Assembly: GCF_004323635.1 (NCBI RefSeq)
Contig: NZ_CP036515.1
Coordinates: 4,031,501-4,095,500 of the forward strand
Direction of reading: 5' to 3'
DNA: 64,000 nt
Source: Lichenihabitans psoromatis
GTDB lineage: Bacteria > Pseudomonadota > Alphaproteobacteria > Rhizobiales > Beijerinckiaceae
The notes under the pieces were generated by a model. That model saw only the letters and a list, made by a program, of their open reading frames with translations, had not been told where the DNA came from and did no database searches. The position numbers and the translations under genes were made by a program. This document shows, one piece after another, positions 44,875 to 54,121 of the stretch. Numbering within the stretch: position 1 is the stretch's first letter; the number at the start of each line of letters is the position of its first letter.

Positions 44875-46833
44875 TTAAGCGGGCTTCCGCAAATCGGGAG
44901 GCGTGGCCTCGGCAGCGAGCAGATCGAGCGCCTCGTCGAGGCCCATCACCGATTGATCGGGCGAGCCGAGGCGACGCACCGAGACGGTCCGCTCAGCCGC
45001 TTCCTTGCGCCCGATGACGAGAAGCACAGGCACCTTGGCGAGCGAGTGTTCGCGCACCTTGTAGGTGATCTTCTCGTTACGGAGGTCGCCCTCGAACCGC
45101 AGGCCACGCTTGCGCGCTTCCGCCAGCACCTCGAACGCGAAATCGTCCGCGTCCTGGGTGATCGTCGCGACCACGCCCTGAACCGGCGACAGCCACAGCG
45201 GCAGATGACCGGCGTAATGCTCGATCAAAATGCCGATGAACCGCTCCAGCGAGCCGCAGATCGCCCGATGCACCATGACCGGCGGGGTCTTGTCGCTGTT
45301 CTTGTCGACATAAAAGGCACCGAACCGCTCCGGCAGGTTGAAGTCGACTTGCGTCGTCCCGCATTGCCAGTCGCGCCCGATCGCGTCGCGCAACACATAT
45401 TCGAACTTCGGGCCGTAGAATGCGCCCTCGCCCGGATTGACGCCCGTCGTCACGACGTCGCCATGTTCGGTTTCGATCCGCGACATCACGTCGGACATGA
45501 CGGCTTCGGCGTGGTCCCACATCGCATCGCTACCGACGCGCTGTTCCGGTCGGGTCGACAGCTTCAGCATGATCTTCTCAAAGCCGAAGTCGCCGTAGAC
45601 CGAGAGAATAAGATCGTTGATCTTGATACATTCGGCGGCGAGCTGCTCCTCGGTGCAGAACACATGCGCGTCATCCTGCGTAAAGGCCCGCACACGCATC
45701 ACGCCATGCAGCGCGCCCGATGGTTCATAGCGATGCACGATCCCGAATTCTGCAAAGCGCAGAGGAAGTTCGCGGTAGGAGCGAAGGCCATGCTTGAAGA
45801 TCTGAACGTGGCCCGGGCAATTCATCGGCTTCAAAGCGAAGACCCGTTCGTCCTTGGTCTCATCACCGGCCGACTGCACCTTGAACATGTTTTCGCGAAA
45901 CCAGCCCCAGTGGCCGGAGGTCTCCCACATCGCCTTGTCCATCACCTGCGGAGCGTTCACCTCCTGGTAATCACCTGCGAGGCGGCGGCGCATATAGGCG
46001 ACGAGCGTCTGGAACAGCGTCCAGCCCTTCGGATGCCAGAAGATGGCGCCGGGGGACTCCTCTTGGAAATGAAACAGGTCCATCTCGCGACCGAGACGCC
46101 GATGATCGCGTTTGGCGGCCTCTTCAAGCTGCTTCAAATAGGCGTCGAGCTCATCCTGCTTGGCGAAGGCCGTGCCATAGATGCGCGACAGCATCGGCTT
46201 GGTCGAGTCGCCCCGCCAATAGGCGCCAGCCACCTTCATCAGCTTGAACGCCGAGCCGATCTTGCCGGTCGAGGTCATATGCGGACCGCGGCAGAGGTCG
46301 AGCCATTCGCCTTGATTATAGAATTTCAGATCCTGCCCGGCCGGAATGGCATCAACGAGCTCGACCTTGAAAGCCTCGCCCCGCTTTTCGAAAAAGGCGC
46401 GCGCCTCGTCGCGGCTCTTCACGGTCTTGGTGAAGGGTGCATCGCGCGCGATGATCTCTCGCATCTTGGCTTCGATGGCCGGAAAATCCTCCGGCGTGAA
46501 CGGCTCGGCCTTGAAGAAATCGTAGTAGAATCCGTCGTCGATCACGGGGCCGATCGTAACCTGCGTGCCAGGAAACAAAGCCTGCACGGCCTCGGCCAGG
46601 ACATGGGCGGTATCGTGCCGGATCAGTTCGAGCGCACGCGGGTCATCGCGTGTCAGAAACTCGATGCGAGCATCCTGCTCGATCGGATCGGCAAGATCGA
46701 CGACGGCGCCGTCGAGCGCCATGGCGGCGGTGCGTTTGGCGAGGGAGGGCGAGATGCCTTTGGCGATCTCGACACCTGTGGTTCCGGCCGGAAACGAGCG
46801 TTGCGCCCCGTCGGGGAAAGTCACGGCAATCAT
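44875..46833 (-). CDS. thrS: Threonyl-tRNA synthetase
   Basis: ThrRS charges tRNA-Thr and edits serine mischarging. The 652-residue class II enzyme has the N-terminal TGS domain (residues 1-61), the editing domain with HxxxH-type [13 protein letters not shown], motif 2 region [19 protein letters not shown], zinc ligands in MNCPGHV, DDAHVFC and HRAICGS, and a C-terminal anticodon-binding domain ([14 protein letters not shown]). The ATG follows AAGGAGACACT. It lies beside yidD/NifU-like/folE/hisI as in other Hyphomicrobiales. No leader or T-box is evident. Confidence 0.98.
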   Translation of the reverse strand: MIAVTFPDGAQRSFPAGTTGVEIAKGISPSLAKRTAAMALDGAVVDLADPIEQDARIEFLTRDDPRALELIRHDTAHVLAEAVQALFPGTQVTIGPVIDDGFYYDFFKAEPFTPEDFPAIEAKMREIIARDAPFTKTVKSRDEARAFFEKRGEAFKVELVDAIPAGQDLKFYNQGEWLDLCRGPHMTSTGKIGSAFKLMKVAGAYWRGDSTKPMLSRIYGTAFAKQDELDAYLKQLEEAAKRDHRRLGREMDLFHFQEESPGAIFWHPKGWTLFQTLVAYMRRRLAGDYQEVNAPQVMDKAMWETSGHWGWFRENMFKVQSAGDETKDERVFALKPMNCPGHVQIFKHGLRSYRELPLRFAEFGIVHRYEPSGALHGVMRVRAFTQDDAHVFCTEEQLAAECIKINDLILSVYGDFGFEKIMLKLSTRPEQRVGSDAMWDHAEAVMSDVMSRIETEHGDVVTTGVNPGEGAFYGPKFEYVLRDAIGRDWQCGTTQVDFNLPERFGAFYVDKNSDKTPPVMVHRAICGSLERFIGILIEHYAGHLPLWLSPVQGVVATITQDADDFAFEVLAEARKRGLRFEGDLRNEKITYKVREHSLAKVPVLLVIGRKEAAERTVSVRRLGSPDQSVMGLDEALDLLAAEATPPDLRKPA

Positions 46834-47033
46834 AGTGTCTCCTTGTGCTCACTCGCCGATACAGGTCGGCGTAAGCGGATCGTTCGGCCACCCTTCATGG
46901 AGGGCCGGGAGCGCCCTATAGCAGGTTGCCGAAGGCTGACAAAGCGCTCGTCCACCGCGCTGATCTCTTGAAGCCTTGCCGTCGCGCCGGGTGGCATTAG
47001 GATGCCGGCCGGTTTGGTGTGGATCGGATCTCG

Positions 47034-48005
47034 ATGAATTTCTTGCGGATCGTGCTGGTCGTCCTTGCGACATTCATCCTCGCGGCGATCGGATGGCGCT
47101 TGGCCCATGTCCCGCGACCGACGTCACCGGAGGTGGCATCGATGCCGGCAACGTCACTGGAGTCCACGGTCGCGCCGACACCGCCCGCTCCCATCCCGCC
47201 CGTGCCGGCTCAGCCGGCACCAACCCAGCAATCGGCTGCGACGCCCGACGTTTCACCGCCAACATCCTCGCCTGCCCAATCCGCCGAAACCACGGCGGCA
47301 CCGGCCACGGCACCAGAACCCGCGATAGCTGCCGTATCCGACGCGCAGCGTGCGCGAGTCGAAAAAGCCATGCAGGATGCGGCTGATCTCGCGCCGACCT
47401 TCGATCGTATCAAGAATGCGTTCCCGGCCGTCGCGCAACGCGCGGTCGATGGCGCAGCCGCGAAGCTGAAAGCCGACACCGACAGGCCATCGCCGGACGA
47501 CGTCTTTGCCAATGCGGTTCGCGATCTTCGGCAGTCGTCCGGCGTTCTCGCCGCGAAGGCCGGGCCGGACGCCCTCGGCGCGATTTTCGACAAGCAATCG
47601 GCGACGTTGGCCGAATTGTCCCAAACCGATCCGCATCTCTGTGCCGATTATCTCTATGGCGGAACCAGCCCTGCCTATGCTGATTTTGCGTCCGGTCATC
47701 GTGCCTTGGTGGCCCAGGCGGCGGAGGCGACGCTCGGCGCGATCCTCGACGGCCGCAAGCAGCAGATCGACCACGGGACGCCCTCGCCGGACGACTTCAA
47801 ACTGGTTGAGGATGGCTTGACCGCGAAGGGTCTTTCGGCGGACGAGATTTCAGCGCTGCTCGATGGGAAAAGCCTGGACCCGCCCCTTCCCGACGATCGC
47901 CTTTGTTGGAATGCCAGAACCTATCTGTCGGTCCTGCATGATCTACCGCTCGATCCGCGTCTGCGGGTTTATGGTTTGGCGGCGGAGCTTTTGGCCCGAT
48001 CCTGA
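47034..48005 (+). CDS. Membrane-anchored protein with Pro/Ala-rich linker
   Basis: A 323-residue protein: one N-terminal hydrophobic helix (FLRIVLVVLATFILAAIGW), a ~75-residue Pro/Ala/Thr/Ser-rich linker, and a helical domain from about residue 85 (VSDAQRARVEKAMQDAADLA) to the end, with a CADYLYGG segment in the middle. The layout predicts a periplasmic domain tethered to the inner membrane. No family recognised. ATG 47034 is preferred over GTG 47019. Its 3' end overlaps the opposing yidD by 37 bases. Confidence 0.75.
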   Translation: MNFLRIVLVVLATFILAAIGWRLAHVPRPTSPEVASMPATSLESTVAPTPPAPIPPVPAQPAPTQQSAATPDVSPPTSSPAQSAETTAAPATAPEPAIAAVSDAQRARVEKAMQDAADLAPTFDRIKNAFPAVAQRAVDGAAAKLKADTDRPSPDDVFANAVRDLRQSSGVLAAKAGPDALGAIFDKQSATLAELSQTDPHLCADYLYGGTSPAYADFASGHRALVAQAAEATLGAILDGRKQQIDHGTPSPDDFKLVEDGLTAKGLSADEISALLDGKSLDPPLPDDRLCWNARTYLSVLHDLPLDPRLRVYGLAAELLARS

Positions 48006-48322
48006 TCGACGCTGTGTGGTCTCTCGCGGCCGGGGCTCTTGCGCCATGCGCCAAAGCGCCATGGTGTGAACCACGCTGCCGTGGGGAGTGTGGCCGGCAC
48101 GGGGTCGAAACCCGCGTCGCCCCACGGATGGCAACGGCAGATGCGCGAAAGGCCCATCCACCCACCGGCCCAGAGGCCATGGCGCTGGATCGCCTCATCG
48201 GTAAAATCCGAGCAGGTGGGGAGATATCGGCATTGCCGCCCGGATAGGCCCGACAGGGTCAGTTGATAAGCGCGGATCGCGCCATGCGCCGTGCCGCGCA
48301 ACAGGCGGCTCGCGGCGTTCAT
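47969..48322 (-). CDS. yidD: Membrane protein insertion efficiency factor YidD
   Basis: YidD is a small inner-membrane-associated protein that helps YidC insert proteins. The 117-residue product has the signature RAYQLTLSGLSGRQCRYLPT followed by CSDFTDEAIQRHGLWAGGWM and RICRCHPWG. Its ATG overlaps the stop of the NifU-like gene by 4 bases (ATGA). The last ~35 residues, rich in Arg/Ser/Lys, go past the usual end and overlap an opposing gene, so the extreme C-terminus is poorly constrained. Confidence 0.95.
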   Translation of the reverse strand: MNAASRLLRGTAHGAIRAYQLTLSGLSGRQCRYLPTCSDFTDEAIQRHGLWAGGWMGLSRICRCHPWGDAGFDPVPATLPTAAWFTPWRFGAWRKSPGRERPHSVDQDRAKSSAAKP

Positions 48323-48762
48323 GCCGAGACGACGACCCCGGCTTCGATCTTTTCGACCGCCTGAACGACAGCCTCAAAGGTCAGCAGGGTCGAGGCATGC
48401 CGCGCTTTATAGTCGCGCACGGGTTCGAGCACGGCGATATCGGCCCACGCGCCCGATGGCGGGGCGCCATTCTCCTTCAGCATGCGGCGAACCGCGTCCC
48501 GCAAGCTACGGAGATCGTCACCCGTGGACCCGATGACATGGCGCGCCATTATCGACGACGAGGCTTGGCCAAGCGCGCAGGCTTTGACGTCGTGAGCGAA
48601 GTCGGACACCACCCCATCGTGCATGGCGACATCGACCGTCACGGTGGAGCCGCAGAGCTTGGAATGGACGGTTGCGGAGGCATCCGGCGACGGCAGACGG
48701 CCCAACCGGGGGATGTCGGCCGCGAGTTCCAGGATGCGGCGGTTGTAGATCTCGTTCAGCAT
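48319..48762 (-). CDS. NifU/IscU-like iron-sulfur scaffold relative
   Basis: A 147-residue IscU/SufU-fold protein: MLNEIYNRRILELAADIPRL, then Cys37 (SKLCGST), Cys62 (KACALGQASSS), and the C-terminal VRDYKARHASTLLTFEAV. Two scaffold cysteines are kept, but the third ligand position is Ser124 and the Asp next to the first cysteine is Ser39. I recall the same ARHASTLLTFEAV in other Hyphomicrobiales, so this may be a family trait. A cluster-transfer or non-scaffold role is possible. Start at 48762 is preferred; ATG 48774 adds four residues. It overlaps yidD. Confidence 0.88.
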   Translation of the reverse strand: MLNEIYNRRILELAADIPRLGRLPSPDASATVHSKLCGSTVTVDVAMHDGVVSDFAHDVKACALGQASSSIMARHVIGSTGDDLRSLRDAVRRMLKENGAPPSGAWADIAVLEPVRDYKARHASTLLTFEAVVQAVEKIEAGVVVSA

Positions 48763-48940
48763 GCCTATTCCCATACCGTTGCGGGCCTGTTTCGCGCGCC
48801 CGCTCGCTTATATAAGGCAGTGCCCTGCCCGCTCCCAAGGGTCGAGCGCGACGAAACGACTGAACCGCTCGGGCCGGGTCACCGGACTGATGAAATCCGA
48901 GCGGATATGACCCGGGATCGACCGGGCAAAAGGGCTGTTC

Positions 48941-49603
48941 ATGAGTTCCGTTACGACGATCAGGTCCGACATTCCGGAGATCAAGCGAGCCGAGGCGACA
49001 AGCCTGGCCCATGGTGTGGCTCGCCCCACGCGCGCCGAAGCCGAAGCGGCGGTCGAGACCTTGCTGCGCTGGTCTGGCGACGACCCGACGCGCGAGGGTC
49101 TGGTCGATACGCCGCGCCGTGTGGTCCGCGCCTATGAGGAATTGTTCAGCGGCTATCGCGACAATCCCGCCGACGAACTCGCGCGCGTGTTCGAAGAGAT
49201 CGCGGGTTATGACGATCTCGTTCTGATGCGCGACATTTCGTTCGCGTCACACTGCGAGCACCACATCATCCCGTTTCTCGGCAAGGCGCATATCGCTTAT
49301 TACCCGAACAAGGGCGCAGTCGGCCTGTCGAAGCTCGCCCGCGTGGTCGAGATTTTCGCGCGGCGCCTGCAAACCCAGGAGGCCCTCACGGCCCAGATCG
49401 CGGACGCGATCGAGGCGGCGCTGAAGCCGCGCGGCCTCGCCATCATGATCGAGGCACAACATCTTTGCATGTCGATGCGCGGCATTAACCTGCACGGCAG
49501 CACCACGCTGACCAGCAAATTCACCGGCGTGTTCGCGACCGATCCCACCGAGCAGATCCGTTTTATGACGATGCTCCGCAGCGAGCACCGGGACCTGCGA
49601 TGA
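48941..49603 (+). CDS. folE: GTP cyclohydrolase I
   Basis: FolE converts GTP to dihydroneopterin triphosphate, the first step of folate synthesis. The 220-residue protein has the zinc ligands in [20 protein letters not shown] and [11 protein letters not shown], and the conserved [16 protein letters not shown] and [14 protein letters not shown] (here [17 protein letters not shown]) segments. An N-terminal ~40 residues are variable, as in relatives. It overlaps hisI by 4 bases and is divergent from the NifU-like gene. Confidence 0.97.
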   Translation: MSSVTTIRSDIPEIKRAEATSLAHGVARPTRAEAEAAVETLLRWSGDDPTREGLVDTPRRVVRAYEELFSGYRDNPADELARVFEEIAGYDDLVLMRDISFASHCEHHIIPFLGKAHIAYYPNKGAVGLSKLARVVEIFARRLQTQEALTAQIADAIEAALKPRGLAIMIEAQHLCMSMRGINLHGSTTLTSKFTGVFATDPTEQIRFMTMLRSEHRDLR

Positions 49604-50022
49604 CCGTGATGTTCGATGCTCCGGGCGATAAGGCATCGCTCGAAGAAGGTACCGGCTTCACGCCTCGTTTTGATGCTGCTGGGCTGATCACTTGCGTCAC
49701 GACCGAACACGGCACCGGAACCGTCCTAATGGTCGCACATATGAACGCTGAAGCGCTGAGCAGAACCCTGGAGACCGGGATTGTTCATTACTGGTCGCGC
49801 TCGCGGAACGAACTCTGGCGCAAGGGTGACACCTCTGGCCAGACCCAGACGCTGGTGACGATGCGGACCGATTGCGATCAGGACGCCTTACTCCTGATCG
49901 TCGAGGTCGGCGGCGACGGGCATTGCTGCCATACAGGACGGCATTCCTGCTTCTATCGCGACGTATCCTTCGGCCCATCGGCGGCTGACGTGCGTCTGGC
50001 GCCGGTCGATCGCGAGGCTTGA
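49600..50022 (+). CDS. hisI: Phosphoribosyl-AMP cyclohydrolase
   Basis: HisI opens the purine ring of phosphoribosyl-AMP in histidine synthesis. The 140-residue product has [35 protein letters not shown], metal-binding [10 protein letters not shown] and the cysteines in [14 protein letters not shown], all diagnostic. There is no fused HisE pyrophosphohydrolase domain, as usual in alphaproteobacteria. Its ATG overlaps the folE stop (ATGA), so the two are cotranslated. Confidence 0.97.
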   Translation: MTVMFDAPGDKASLEEGTGFTPRFDAAGLITCVTTEHGTGTVLMVAHMNAEALSRTLETGIVHYWSRSRNELWRKGDTSGQTQTLVTMRTDCDQDALLLIVEVGGDGHCCHTGRHSCFYRDVSFGPSAADVRLAPVDREA

Positions 50023-50126
50023 AGCCCTGCCGTTGCGCCGTTAACCCTCTTTCAGGATCGTGGTCTCGGAAACGAAATCGGCACCGATCTGATGCAGACT
50101 AGTCTGAGGCAACGGGATCGAGGACG

Positions 50127-51167
50127 ATGGTGTTTCCCTTCGGCTGGAGCGTGACCGTCCGGGCGCAGGAGGATCAGGCGTCCGGCACAGAAGCGGCCCG
50201 ACCCAAGGTCGGATTGGCGCTCGGCGCCGGAGCGGCACGCGGATGGTCGCAGCTCGGCATTCTGCGCGAATTGCTCGCGAACGGCTTTGCGCCCGATATC
50301 GTGGCCGGCACCTCGGTGGGGGCGGTCGTCGGAGGATGCTATTGCGCGGGGCATCTGGATGAACTCGAGAGCTTCGCGTTGTCGCTCAACAAGCGCCGCG
50401 TCTTCGGGCTGATGGATTTCACGCTTTCGGGCATGGGGCTGCTCGGCGGCGCACGACTTCGGGCCAAGCTCGAGCGCGACCTTGGTGACGTGCAGGTTAA
50501 GGATCTGCCGATCCATTTTGCCTCTGTCGCAACCGAGGTTCATACCGGGCATGAGATCTGGCTGACCCAAGGCCGTCTCGTCGATGCGATCTGCGCGTCC
50601 TACGCCCTGCCCGGCTTGTTCGAGCCCGTTCATCTCGATGGCCGCTGGCTCATCGACGGCGCGCTCGTGAATCCGATTCCGGTCAGTGTCTGCCGCGCAC
50701 TCGGAGCCGATATTGTGATCGCCGTGAACCTCGTGGCCGAAACGTTGGTGCGCCGCCCCGCCCTGCAGGCGCCCGCACCGACGGCTCTCGCACCGAGCCC
50801 GGATACTCCGGCCCTCGCGTCCGACGTCCCGTCCGGCACCAGTTGGAGACACGGCTGGTGGAGCACAGCAGGCGCGACCGGGACAAACAGGCCGCGCGCC
50901 ACGGTGGGACCCTCTGCACCTGGGATGGCCAGCGTTCTCGTCGACGCCTTCAACATCACGCAGGACCGGATCGCGCGATCCCGCCTTGCCGGAGACCCGC
51001 CGGACGTCATCATCAACGTCAAGGTCGGTAAGATCGGGCTGTTCGATTTTCATCGCGCCCGCGAGTTGATCGACATCGGCCGCGATGCCACGCAGCGCGC
51101 CATGCCGGACCTTCGCGACTATGTCGACCTCTATCCGGTTGCGGTGGCAACGCCGCCCGAGCCCTGA
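50127..51167 (+). CDS. Patatin-like phospholipase (RssA type)
   Basis: A 346-residue serine acyl hydrolase of the patatin family. It has the oxyanion motif GAGAARG, the nucleophile elbow GTSVG and the catalytic Asp in DGALVNPIPVSVC, the Ser-Asp dyad. Between about residues 210 and 270 there is a Pro/Ala/Ser/Gly-rich insertion not expected in the compact RssA core. The N-terminus (VFPFGWSVTVRAQEDQ) is weakly hydrophobic and not a clear signal peptide. It stands alone between hisI and rpsO; the substrate is unknown. Confidence 0.9.
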   Translation: MVFPFGWSVTVRAQEDQASGTEAARPKVGLALGAGAARGWSQLGILRELLANGFAPDIVAGTSVGAVVGGCYCAGHLDELESFALSLNKRRVFGLMDFTLSGMGLLGGARLRAKLERDLGDVQVKDLPIHFASVATEVHTGHEIWLTQGRLVDAICASYALPGLFEPVHLDGRWLIDGALVNPIPVSVCRALGADIVIAVNLVAETLVRRPALQAPAPTALAPSPDTPALASDVPSGTSWRHGWWSTAGATGTNRPRATVGPSAPGMASVLVDAFNITQDRIARSRLAGDPPDVIINVKVGKIGLFDFHRARELIDIGRDATQRAMPDLRDYVDLYPVAVATPPEP

Positions 51168-51229
51168 GGCCACGAGCGCTGCCCAGTCTGTGGCGCCAAG
51201 GCCACGCCCCCTCAGCAAACAGGGTAGCG

Positions 51230-51259
51230 CCTGCGGCTCGTTCGTGTATAAGCCGCAGG
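51230..51259 (+). promoter_or_regulatory. Perfect 9-bp hairpin upstream of rpsO
   Basis: CCTGCGGCT (51230-51238) and AGCCGCAGG (51251-51259) pair around a 12-base loop containing TATAAG. It lies 62 bases after the patatin stop and 140 before rpsO. It could end the patatin transcript, though no T run follows, or belong to the rpsO leader. Confidence 0.4.
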
Positions 51260-51398
51260 GTGCATGAGCCCTAAGGGTCGTGCATTTTGCTGTTTGCGGC
51301 TGGCTGGACGACATCCCGGCCTGACCGTTTTGCCGCAAATCCGAGAGACCGAGCAGATCCTGCTGCGGTTTCGCCTCCCACTCCTGAAAGGACTCTCG

Positions 51399-51668
51399 AT
51401 GTCGATTACGGCTGAACGCAAGACCGAACTCGTCAAGGAATATGCAATCAAGACCAACGACACGGGTTCGCCCGAGGTCCAGATCGCGATCCTGACGCAG
51501 CGCATCACCAACCTGACCGAACACTTCAAGGCCCACACCAAGGATAATCATTCCCGTCGTGGTCTGCTGAAGATGGTGTCGACGCGCCGGTCGCTGCTCG
51601 ATTACGTGAGGAAGAACGACGAAGCTCGTTACCGTTCGATCATCGAACGTCTCGGCATCCGTCGCTAA
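51399..51668 (+). CDS. rpsO: 30S ribosomal protein S15
   Basis: S15 binds the central domain of 16S rRNA and in E. coli represses its own translation. The 89-residue protein begins [21 protein letters not shown] and shows [40 protein letters not shown] and [12 protein letters not shown]. The start is set by similarity and by GAAAGGACTCTCG upstream. The in-frame extension to 51264 is not conserved. It precedes pnp as in most proteobacteria. Confidence 0.98.
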   Translation: MSITAERKTELVKEYAIKTNDTGSPEVQIAILTQRITNLTEHFKAHTKDNHSRRGLLKMVSTRRSLLDYVRKNDEARYRSIIERLGIRR

Positions 51669-51750
51669 GACTCTTTTGGAAAGCGGCTCCGCTCGTCGGC
51701 GCCGTGATCCTGCTGACGCGCAACCGCCCGATGGGCGTCTCAAAATAGAA

Positions 51751-51778
51751 GACGAGCGGCATGGGTCGCTCATCTTTT
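51751..51778 (+). terminator. Hairpin with T run between rpsO and pnp
   Basis: GACGAGCG (51751-51758) pairs with CGCTCATC (51767-51774) with one mismatch around an 8-base loop, followed by TTTT. It is about 85 bases after rpsO and 130 before pnp. It can act as a partial terminator; in E. coli the pnp leader hairpin here is also an RNase III cleavage site used for PNPase autoregulation. Confidence 0.55.
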
Positions 51779-51907
51779 CGACCCAGGACACATGTTGGCC
51801 ATGGCAGGATCGCCGGGCGCTGGCGGCCGATCGCATTCGGTATCAGCGCCTCGCCGTTCTGCCCGTGGCCGGTTCCACCCCGTGTCCGCCACGAAAGACG
51901 GAAGACA

Positions 51908-54049
51908 ATGTTCGACATTTCCCGCGAAGAGATTGAATGGGCCGGGCGCAAGCTCGTCCTCGAAACCGGCAAGATTGCCCGCCAGGCCGACGGTGCCGTT
52001 CTCGCCACTTACGGCGAAACCACTCTGCTGGCGACCGTCGTTTCGGCCAAATCGCCGAAGCCCGGCCAGGACTTCTTCCCCCTGACGGTAAACTATCAGG
52101 AAAAGGCCTTTGCGGCCGGCCGCATTCCCGGCGGTTACTTCAAGCGCGAGGGACGCCCCTCCGAGAAGGAGACCTTGGTCTCCCGCCTGATCGATCGCCC
52201 GATCCGCCCCCTGTTCCCGGACGGATATCGCAACGACACCCAGGTGGTCGTGACGGTGCTGGCGCATGATCTCGAAAATGATCCCGACATCCTCGCCATG
52301 GTGGCGACGTCGGCTGCCCTGACGCTGTCGGGCATCCCCTTCATGGGCCCGATCGGTGGCGCACGCGTCGGCTACATCAACAACGAGCTGAAGCTCAACC
52401 CGACCATCGACGAGATGAAGACCTCGAGCCTCGACCTCGTGGTCGCCGGCACGCATGACGCCGTGCTGATGGTCGAGTCGGAAGCCAAGGAACTCTCCGA
52501 GGAGCTGATGCTTCGCGCCGTCATGGTGGGCCATAAGGGCTTCCAGCCGGTGCTCGATATGATCATCCGCCTGGCCGAGAAAGCCGCCAAGGAGCCGCGC
52601 GATCTCGTGTCGGTCGACAAGTCCGATGTCGAAAAGGCTGTGCTGACGATCGCCGAGAACGATCTCCGCGCCGCTTACGGCATTACGGCCAAGGCCGAAC
52701 GCTACAAGGCCATCGACGCCGCGAAGGCCAAGGTCATGGCCGAATTGGTGCCCGCGGCCGGCGAAGCCAAATTCACCAAGGAAGCCGTCGCGGTCGCGTT
52801 CCACGACGTTCAGGCCAAGGTGGTGCGTTGGAACATCCTCGATAAGGGCGTTCGTATCGACGGTCGCGATCTGAAGACGGTCCGTCCGATCGTCTCGCAG
52901 GCCGGCATCCTGCCGCGCGCCCACGGCTCGGCGCTGTTCACGCGTGGCGAGACGCAGGCCCTCGTGGTCGCGACGCTCGGAACCGGTGAAGACGAGCAGT
53001 TCATCGACAGTCTGGAAGGCACGTACAAGGAGCGCTTCCTGCTCCACTACAACTTCCCTCCCTACTCGGTCGGCGAGACGGGCCGGATGGGTTCGCCCGG
53101 TCGTCGCGAAATCGGCCACGGCAAGCTCGCTTGGCGCGCGATCCGTCCGATGCTGCCGACCGCTGCCGAATTCCCCTACACGATCCGCATCGTGTCGGAG
53201 ATCACGGAGTCCAACGGTTCGTCGTCGATGGCGACGGTCTGCGGATCCTCGCTGGCCTTGATGGACGCGGGCGTTCCGCTGAAGCGCCCGACCGCCGGTA
53301 TCGCGATGGGCCTCATCCTCGAGGGTGAGCGTTTCGCGGTCCTGTCCGACATTCTCGGCGACGAGGATCACCTCGGCGACATGGACTTCAAGGTGGCCGG
53401 AACCTCTGAGGGCATCACCTCGCTGCAGATGGACATCAAGATCACCGGTATCAACGAAGAGATCATGCGGGTGGCGTTGGATCAGGCCAAGGACGGTCGG
53501 CTCCACATTCTCGATGAAATGTCGAAGGCTCTGACCGGCGCGCGCGCCGAACTCGGTGAATTCGCACCCCGCATCGAAACCCTCAAGATCCCGACCGACA
53601 AGATCCGTGAAGTCATCGGTACGGGCGGCAAGGTGATCCGCGAGATCGTGGAAAAGACCGGCGCGAAGATCAACATCGAGGACGACGGCACCGTGAAGGT
53701 CGCTTCCTCCGATGCCAATTCGATCAAAGCCGCCATTGCCTGGATCAAGTCGATCGCCAACGATCCGGAGATCGGCCTCATCTACGAAGGCACCGTCGTC
53801 AAGGTGGTGGACTTCGGCGCGTTCGTGAACTTCTTCGGCTCGAAGGACGGTCTCGTCCACATTTCGCAGCTCGCCAAGGGCCGCGTTGCCAAGGCCTCCG
53901 ATGTCGTCAAGGAAGGCGATAAGGTCAAGGTCAAGCTGCTCGGCTTCGATGATCGCGGCAAGGTTCGCCTGTCCATGCGGATCGTCGATCAGGTGACCGG
54001 CGAAGACCTCGAAGGCAAGGAAAAGGCCGAACAGGGCGCCGCCGACTAA
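51908..54049 (+). CDS. pnp: Polynucleotide phosphorylase
   Basis: PNPase degrades RNA 3' to 5' using phosphate and is a degradosome component. The 713-residue product begins [20 protein letters not shown]. It has two RNase PH domains (first: [20 protein letters not shown]; second: RTEVGRRE-like [18 protein letters not shown]), the active second-core residues [19 protein letters not shown], then a KH domain ([20 protein letters not shown]) and an S1 domain ([20 protein letters not shown]). An upstream in-frame extension is not conserved. A strong terminator follows. Confidence 0.98.
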   Translation: MFDISREEIEWAGRKLVLETGKIARQADGAVLATYGETTLLATVVSAKSPKPGQDFFPLTVNYQEKAFAAGRIPGGYFKREGRPSEKETLVSRLIDRPIRPLFPDGYRNDTQVVVTVLAHDLENDPDILAMVATSAALTLSGIPFMGPIGGARVGYINNELKLNPTIDEMKTSSLDLVVAGTHDAVLMVESEAKELSEELMLRAVMVGHKGFQPVLDMIIRLAEKAAKEPRDLVSVDKSDVEKAVLTIAENDLRAAYGITAKAERYKAIDAAKAKVMAELVPAAGEAKFTKEAVAVAFHDVQAKVVRWNILDKGVRIDGRDLKTVRPIVSQAGILPRAHGSALFTRGETQALVVATLGTGEDEQFIDSLEGTYKERFLLHYNFPPYSVGETGRMGSPGRREIGHGKLAWRAIRPMLPTAAEFPYTIRIVSEITESNGSSSMATVCGSSLALMDAGVPLKRPTAGIAMGLILEGERFAVLSDILGDEDHLGDMDFKVAGTSEGITSLQMDIKITGINEEIMRVALDQAKDGRLHILDEMSKALTGARAELGEFAPRIETLKIPTDKIREVIGTGGKVIREIVEKTGAKINIEDDGTVKVASSDANSIKAAIAWIKSIANDPEIGLIYEGTVVKVVDFGAFVNFFGSKDGLVHISQLAKGRVAKASDVVKEGDKVKVKLLGFDDRGKVRLSMRIVDQVTGEDLEGKEKAEQGAAD

Positions 54050-54069
54050 GCGATCCCTCTCCGTCAAGC

Positions 54070-54100
54070 AAAAGGGCAGACCTCGCGGTCTGCCCTTTTT
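54070..54100. terminator. Bidirectional intrinsic terminator between pnp and spy-like gene
   Basis: AAAAGGGCAGACC (54070-54082), loop TCGC and GGTCTGCCCTTTT (54087-54099) make a perfect 13-bp stem with A and T runs on both sides. It should end pnp on the plus strand and the convergent Spy-like gene on the minus strand. Confidence 0.9.
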
Positions 54101-54121
54101 CGTCAGATCACGATGGTCAGA

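Noticed and set aside
44953..46971. 672-codon open frame opposite thrS
   Set aside because: Antisense shadow of a complete threonyl-tRNA synthetase gene; no recognisable domain.
50052..51836. 594-codon minus-strand open frame spanning the patatin gene, rpsO and their spacers
   Set aside because: It crosses two well-supported genes and two hairpins on the other strand and has no family similarity.
51770..54067. 765-codon open frame opposite pnp
   Set aside because: The plus strand encodes complete PNPase with all domains. The antisense translation has the Arg/His/Asp-rich composition typical of shadow frames and no ribosome binding site.
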